From positions 682,001-746,000 of the forward strand of contig NBBA01000007.1 in assembly GCA_002794785.1 (NCBI GenBank): DNA of 64,000 bases. The letters run 5' to 3'. The notes under the pieces are model-generated. The model did no database searches, was not told the origin of the DNA, and saw only the letters and a program-made list of their open reading frames with translations. Source of the stretch: Coniferiporia sulphurascens. Lineage: Eukaryota; Basidiomycota; Agaricomycetes; Hymenochaetales; Hymenochaetaceae. Below, one piece after another: positions 58,727 to 64,000 of the stretch (position 1 is the stretch's first letter; each line of letters starts with the position of its first letter). The translations under genes and the position numbers were made by a program.

Positions 58727-61369
58727 ATGTCGCAACCCGAAAACCATTCTGGTACCGATCAGGAGTGAGTTAACACGATACATAATATTATTATGATTTA
58801 TTCTGAGTTTTGCGATTATGTAGGATTCTGTATCTCAAAGGTGACCTGAGATTCCGCCGCGTCTGGGGGCGCAGAATCAATTCTAAAGCTTTATATTCGT
58901 AGCTATCGAAATCGATTTCAAAGACAACAAACCGCGCCACTCGATTTTCGTCAAACTCAAGTCGGGCGAGGATCAGCGCAAGTCCCCGCACTTTAAAAAG
59001 GTTGTCGATTGGGACCTAAGCTATTATTTGTGAGTGCAATCGTGGTCGGGTGAAATGTGTCCGCACCTAATCATCCAACAGACGCCTCCTGCCTCCTGCG
59101 GACCTTTCAATCTCAGTCGAAGAGGTCCACAAAATTAAACGAAATAAAGATATTGCAATCTTCAAATTGAATTTTACGTCAGCAATTGTCGCCGGAAAGG
59201 ATACATTCTCTACAGACGGTGTGTTTTCCTTCCGATCCGACCAGAACCCAAAGGCTCATCTTCAAATTTATCGTAGATACGGACGGAAAGGCCCGCGTGA
59301 AGTTGACTTTTGTGTCACCGGTGAGAAGAATATACGGACTCAGACTGAGCTCAACGCTAATATTTGCGGAAGACCGGCGAACTCGCTGAACGTCTTGTCC
59401 GGGATGCCCGAACTGCAGTCGGAAATAAAAAGGTTCTTCTGGAATCTCTTGGCAAGGCTGGGAATGCTATTGCCGTTCTCATGAAATTCTCCGATCTCGC
59501 GTCTGATGTTAGTCTATGCCACTTATCTTAACTTCCGTTATTTCTAAGACCAAATTCCGTCCAGGTCCATCCAGCTGCCAAGGCTGCTTTCTTAGTTATC
59601 GGGGTTTTGTACGAGGTAACGTGGGCAGCCAACTCAACAGATTGTATCCCCTGACATCCGCCACAGCAAATGCAAACGCAGCAAGAATGCCATAGTGCGG
59701 CCACTGAGCTTATGGAGGACGTTGCTCCACTCCTTCCGTTCGTCGGGGACGATATTCAGGCTCTCGCGAAGAATGTTAAGACGAGGGAGACTATTAAGAA
59801 GATGCTGGATCTTTTCTGTAAAATATCTGGACTCATTGTTGATTATTCTGGGAAGGGAATGCTGGGTAAATTGTCGCATTAATGTCTGTCTGCGGAATAT
59901 TCGTGCTGAAAGTGACTTTTCAGGGGATTTATTCACCTCTCGCGGGGATGAATTGGATTCGTCGAAGGGCGAGCTCCGAAAGCTCAAGGAGACCTATGAT
60001 TGGTGTCTAAAGACGGAGGTCTGGAAGTCTGTCATTGAAACAGGTAGATCCAAGACCAAGCTAGTGTTTGTATTATTAACGTCTCTCCAGAAATGCGCAC
60101 GGAGGATATTCAGCTTCAACAGCTACGAGCCGCGGGGCGAGCTTATTACAATGTGGACGAGAGGTGCTTGGGAGGAACGAGAACGTCAGTTTTGGAACGT
60201 ATCAGGGAATGGGGTGCTTCTGAGGCTGGCCCGGGGCTCTTTTGGCTGCATGGCATGGCTGGATCTGGGAAGAGTGCGATTGCGAACTCGGTGGCCCATA
60301 TGTTTGAGGAGGAACAGTGCCTTCTGGGGTGTTTCTTCTGTAAGAAGGATGACCCGGAATGTCGTGTCCCGATAAATGTCATTCCGACACTAGCAATGCA
60401 TTTTTCGAAATGGCACCAGACCTATCGTTCATTGGTTGCTTCTGTTATACAAAGCAAGGATGGGCCAAAGCTTACGCAGAGTCTGCAGTGGCAATTTGAA
60501 CTGCTTATGAAGAATCCTTTGACTTCACTGGCTGCTGAGCGTCGAGATCTACCTCCAAAGCCCCTAATTATTGTTGTGGATGCTCTTGATGAGTGTGGGG
60601 ACTCGGCGGAGTCAAGGTCCAACCTGGCTAAGTTTCTTGCAAGTGTAGCCAACGTTGTTCCGTGGATTAAGATGGTCATTACTAGCCGACCCCTTCCAGA
60701 GTTTGACCAGGTTTTCCGTCAGACTTCTGCGAGCTCTGAGATATTCAACTTAAACACTGGGGTCACTCCTGAACAGATTAAAAATGACATAGTGCGGTAC
60801 ACAAGACACTGCAAAAGAATTCCGAGTTGACCTTGTGGAAACTCAGGTCACAGAGCTTGCTGCAAAAGCATCGGGGCTATTTATCTGGACCAGTACTGTG
60901 TTTAAATTCACTGGTGCACAGATTAATAAACGGAAGGCAGTTCAAACAATTCTGTCCCAACACTCAACGGGCAGTGCTGAAGCTGAGCTTGATAAGGTCT
61001 ACATTACAGTCCTCCAGGGTGCAGCAATGGGTTCAGAAAATGCTCAAATCATCAGATCCGTTATTGGCTTAGTTGTCTGCATATCCAAGAATAGGCCCCT
61101 TCCAGAAAACACACTTTTGCAATTCTTATCTGCCATAGAGAATGACATGGACTTGTTGGTGTTAAAAGAAACAATTGATAGGCTACAAGCAGTTCTGTAC
61201 AGGGATGCATCAAATAATGGAACTATTCGTGTCTGCCATCCATCATTCCTTGATTTTGTCAATGCTCGGGCATGTTCTCAAAGTTACTGGACTGAACCTG
61301 CATTTATGGAAAAAATGATGGCTACCAGATGCTTACAAATAATGGACTCAATGTTGAGATTTAACATCT
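58727..61369 (+). pseudogene. STAND/NACHT NTPase (NLR-like), frameshifted and truncated by copia insertion
   Basis: Ten or so exons: 58727-58764, a 17-nt micro-exon 58824-58840, 58903-59029, 59082-59218, 59277-59320, 59373-59507, 59565-59615, 59667-59865, 59924-60043, 60091 onward. The N-terminus starts MSQPENHSGTDQE and then has a beta-rich, C2-like stretch (FVKLKSG, KARVKLTFVSP); the link region is helical (VHPAAKAA, ELRKLKETYDWCL). The NACHT core follows: Walker A HGMAGSGKSAIANS, Walker B LIIVVDALDECGD and MVITSRPLPEF. At about 60804 one base is missing, shifting the frame from a stop at 60828 to a frame that continues ELAAKASGLFIWTS to 61369. There a copia LTR begins, cutting off any C-terminal repeat region. 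Such proteins sense non-self in fungi. Confidence 0.85.
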
Positions 61370-61627
61370 TCTTAAAATCTACGCACGTTGTGGTAGACGA
61401 TGAGGTGCAGTGGTGAAGTTGAGGCAAAGGTGGGTTATCAGCATAAACTGATGTATTTCATGGTAGAGACCAGCTCTCCTTATATACATCTACCATGAGC
61501 TACGTATACTATAACTATCATAGCTCCTATTTGTATGGCATTATCGTTGCGTGATTGTTTACTTAGTAAGATGGATGTTCATATGACCATCTTCTATGTT
61601 TAGTATGTTCATTATATTTATTTAATA
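61370..61627 (-). repeat. 3' LTR of the copia element
   Basis: 258 bp, from TATTAAATAAATA (minus, 61627) to GATTTTAAGA (61370). The polypurine tract GAAGGGGAG (61636-61628) adjoins it on the internal side and overlaps the end of the RNase H frame. The bases next to its outer end are CATCT (61365-61369), the expected 5-bp target duplication. It matches the solo LTR at 53395-53661 in inverse orientation. Confidence 0.88.
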
Positions 61628-61634
61628 CTCCCCT

Positions 61635-64000
61635 TCAAACTTTTACTAGGCGGAGTAGACTTGTAAAATGTTTGATTAATTCAATCGTTAGCACTTTCGT
61701 CATTATATCAGCTTTTTGCTGTCCTGTTGGAATATATGAAACTGATATAGTTTCATTTTCTATGTAATCTCGTAAAAAATCTTTTTGTATATCAATATGC
61801 TTTGTTCGTTGTGTATACTTTTGTTCTGTTGAGTTTACTATGGTTATGGCTGCTTGATTATCACATAATATTTTCATAGGTGTATCCAAGGTCTGCAGTA
61901 CCTCTTCTACCAGTCTTCTTAGCCATATAGCTTCTTTTACTCCATGAGTTAAAGCTTGTAATTCAGCTTCGCATACTGATAATGACACTAATTCTTGTTT
62001 TTTACTTGACCATGATGTCATTGCATTTCCAATTTGGAATATATATCCAGATATTGCTTTATGGCCTTCCTGTGTCATTCCATCGGCATCGGTATACCCG
62101 ATTAACTTGATTGGATCTTTGCCCCCAAGTATTAACCAGTAATCGTTTGTTCCTTTTAAATATTTAAAACAGTGTTTTACTGCGTTATAATGTTCAATAC
62201 TAGGTTTATTTAGATGCCTAGCAAATTGACCTGTTGCGAATGATATATCAGGTCTTGTGCAATCTGCTGCATATCATAATGCTCCAACCATATTTGTTAA
62301 GCTCAACGGTTACACGATGATCGATGTCAGGGGTTCCGGGTCGAATGATACTGATGGTACGGCAATGGGGCTTCCTAGATGTTGTAAGTCAAAGGTGATC
62401 GGTGATGGGGCTTCCTGATCGGCGATGTGGACACAGTAGGCTTCTTGAGTGAGTCGGGTTATGATGAAGCGACTAGTGGCACACTGGCACACAGTAGACT
62501 GGGTGGTAGCAGATAATGGGCTTGTATGAATGAAGAGCACAAGCTTAAGACTTGTGCTACTGAAGTTACATGCTTATATGCTACTCTATGTGTTTGCTAC
62601 TGTAGCAACTTGGTTAGGTGTGTTTACCAGACTAAGGATGGTCATGGAAACTCAAGGAAGGCCTTGGTAATACAAGTGTGGTGATCAGTAAGCAAAGCAC
62701 GTCATGGTGATGCAATAAGGCGTCATCATGGCATCTTATGGTGCAAGACGAAATAATGATGAGTAAGGCAGAGAAATGGGGGAGTTGTGCTGACTGATGA
62801 TGATGAAGAGGAAGTGAGTCAGTGCAGTAAGGGGAAAGTAAAGGAAAATTGTAACAATATTCATGTAAGGTATTTGTTTCATGAAGTTTAATTCTTCATT
62901 AGTTGGGTTTTCAAGTGATTTTAACACTTGTCCTGGTGTCATTGGCATTTGTACCGTTGCAGCGTCTTTTAGTTTGTATTTTTCAATAATTGTATCAATA
63001 TAATTTTTTTGTCTTAATTTTATTATTCTTTCTTCTCAGTTTCGTTCTATTTCAATACCAAGTAGCCAATGTACATCGTTTCCGTCAGTGAATTTTACGT
63101 GTTTTCCTATTTCGTCTTTAAAGGCTTTTATTATTAATAAATTTAAGCCACATATCGTTATGTCGTCAACATGAATGAAAAGCATTAGGATTGTTTTTCC
63201 TTTTACTTTTCTAAAGAATACTGCATTGTCTTGGACTGCTCGTACTAGTCCTATTCCTATTAGAATTTCTGATAATTTTTTATACCATCGTCTGCCTGCT
63301 TGTTTTAATCCATATAAGGCTTTATTTAATTTTAAAACTTGTCCAGGTTTTGTTTCAATTAGATTTCCTGGTGGTGGTTTTATATATATATTTTCATCTT
63401 TTTCTAATTCACCATATAAGTAGGCTGATTTTATATCAATTTGGTGAATTTCATAATTATTTGTTGCACTCCAACTTAATATTGTTCTTACTGTGGCTAA
63501 TCGTGCCACTGGAGCGAATGTGTCATTTGAATAGTAGTCTATGCCTTCCATTTGGGCAAATCCTTGTACTACTAATCTTGCTTTGTAACGTTCAATTTCT
63601 CCATTTGCTAATCTTTTTGTTTTGTAAACAAATCTTGTTCCGATTATGTTTGCTTCTTTTGGTGGATCAATGATTTTCCATGTAGATCTTTTGATTAACA
63701 TTTTTATTTCTTCTTTCATTGCCGAGATCCACTGATTTGCATCAATTCTATTGATTGCTTGTTGGTATGAATTTGGATCGCCTATTAATTCCGTATTGAA
63801 TTGATTAAATTCCGTAAGATAAGCGACTGTATTTTGTTCATCAAAGTTAAGACCTAGTGATCATTTTGTTGGTTTAATTGTTCGTATTGGTCTTTCTTTT
63901 GTTAATTCTTGTATTTGTTCATTATGTTTTTCTGTAATATTCTCCCCTTCAATTTTAGATGGTGGAGAATCTAAAAATTGTAAATTTCATTTGACTGTAA
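61635..64000 (-). pseudogene. Copia pol (reverse transcriptase, RNase H), broken
   Basis: Copia-type RT: NQWISAMKEEIKMLIKRSTW, FVYKTKRLANGEIERYKARL, QIDIKSAYLYGELEKDENIY, YGLKQAGRRWY and the catalytic FIHVDD; then TRPDISFATGQFARHLNKPS and RNase H with MTSWSSKKQELVSLSVCEAE, NQAAI and RTKHIDI. Four in-frame TGA codons are seen, near 63975, 63860, at 63036-63038 and near 62252, three or all where the family has or could have Trp, while other Trp codons remain TGG. The frame is also cut by a solo LTR at 62295-62856. Not functional in this copy. Confidence 0.85.
62295..62856. mobile_element. Solo LTR nested in copia pol
   Basis: 562 bp with ends TGTTAAGC...GTAACA (TGTTA/TAACA terminal inverted repeat), flanked by the 5-bp repeat ATATT at 62290-62294 and 62857-62861. 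Removing it and one ATATT rejoins the copia frame (MNMVGAL before the TGA codon). It is richer in GC than the copia DNA around it and unlike the copia LTR, so it belongs to another family, perhaps Gypsy/Ty3. It contains no gene. Confidence 0.85.

Larger units (their letters stand above)
61370..64000 (-). mobile_element. Ty1/copia-type LTR retrotransposon, 5' part beyond the window
   Basis: Minus-strand element inserted into the NACHT gene. From the window edge it carries the end of integrase/linker, reverse transcriptase and RNase H, the order of copia elements, and then the 3' LTR at 61370-61627. It is AT-rich compared with the host genes. A solo LTR of another family interrupts pol at 62295-62856. 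The 5' LTR is not in the window. Confidence 0.9.

Noticed and set aside
62310..62948. 76-aa and 70-aa minus frames
   Set aside because: They lie within or across the borders of the nested solo LTR, so they are not genes.
61370..64000. TGA-as-Trp code (mitochondrial DNA) for the copia region
   Set aside because: Other Trp codons in the same frame are TGG and the flanking genes are nuclear with spliceosomal introns; mutation is simpler.
1..64000. CRISPR arrays, operons, riboswitches
   Set aside because: Not seen; spliceosomal introns and monocistronic spacing show a eukaryotic nuclear genome.

Overview
This window is nuclear DNA of a filamentous basidiomycete, most likely an Agaricomycete. 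Genes are split by many 50-70 nt introns with GTRNGT donors and CAG/TAG acceptors. Several exons are tiny (13, 16, 17 and 3 nt). The gene set fits: Zn2Cys6 regulator, F-box protein, aldo/keto reductase with a C-terminal anchor, NACHT-type STAND protein, Tad1-like LINE and Ty1/copia LTR element. Gene models were built by hand from reading frames, splice signals and family knowledge. No search was run.

Layout. 1-3026 (-): LRR protein with PP1-binding motifs, cut by the window edge. 4028-5976 (+): NYN-domain protein. 8890-11964 (-): Zn2Cys6 transcription factor. 14369-16610 (-): F-box protein. 17457-19130 (+): aldo/keto reductase. 20028-21661 (-): ribose-5-phosphate isomerase, head-to-head with TFIIH subunit TFB5 at 22199-22641 (+). 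23333-24420 (-): succinate dehydrogenase iron-sulfur subunit. 26111-27476 (+): Old Yellow Enzyme. 30839-32623 (-): Ser/Thr kinase. 33787-35222 (+): hydrophilic protein.

The right half is rich in repeats. A full-length LINE (35277-41728, minus) sits 40 bp after the hydrophilic-protein gene, with a 15-bp target duplication and a poly(A) tail, but its ORFs carry about six single-base frameshifts. A divergent tandem array with a 451-bp period follows (43.0-44.4 kb). Two paralogous CE4 polysaccharide deacetylases in opposite orientation (45768-47543 + and 49368-51151 -) flank proteasome beta-3. A TIR element without a transposase lies at 52252-52877. A copia-type solo LTR (53395-53661) stands in front of an unrecognised 605-aa gene (53844-55851). 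Last comes a STAND/NACHT gene with one frameshift, truncated by a copia element that is itself interrupted by an unrelated solo LTR.

The single-copy genes are mostly core metabolism and housekeeping (pentose phosphate pathway, complex II, TFIIH, proteasome) with no sign of a biosynthetic cluster. The accessory part records nested transposition around a NACHT gene. The least explained items are the 451-bp repeat array, the 605-aa gene behind the solo LTR, and the cluster of hairpins at 12.81-12.99 kb.
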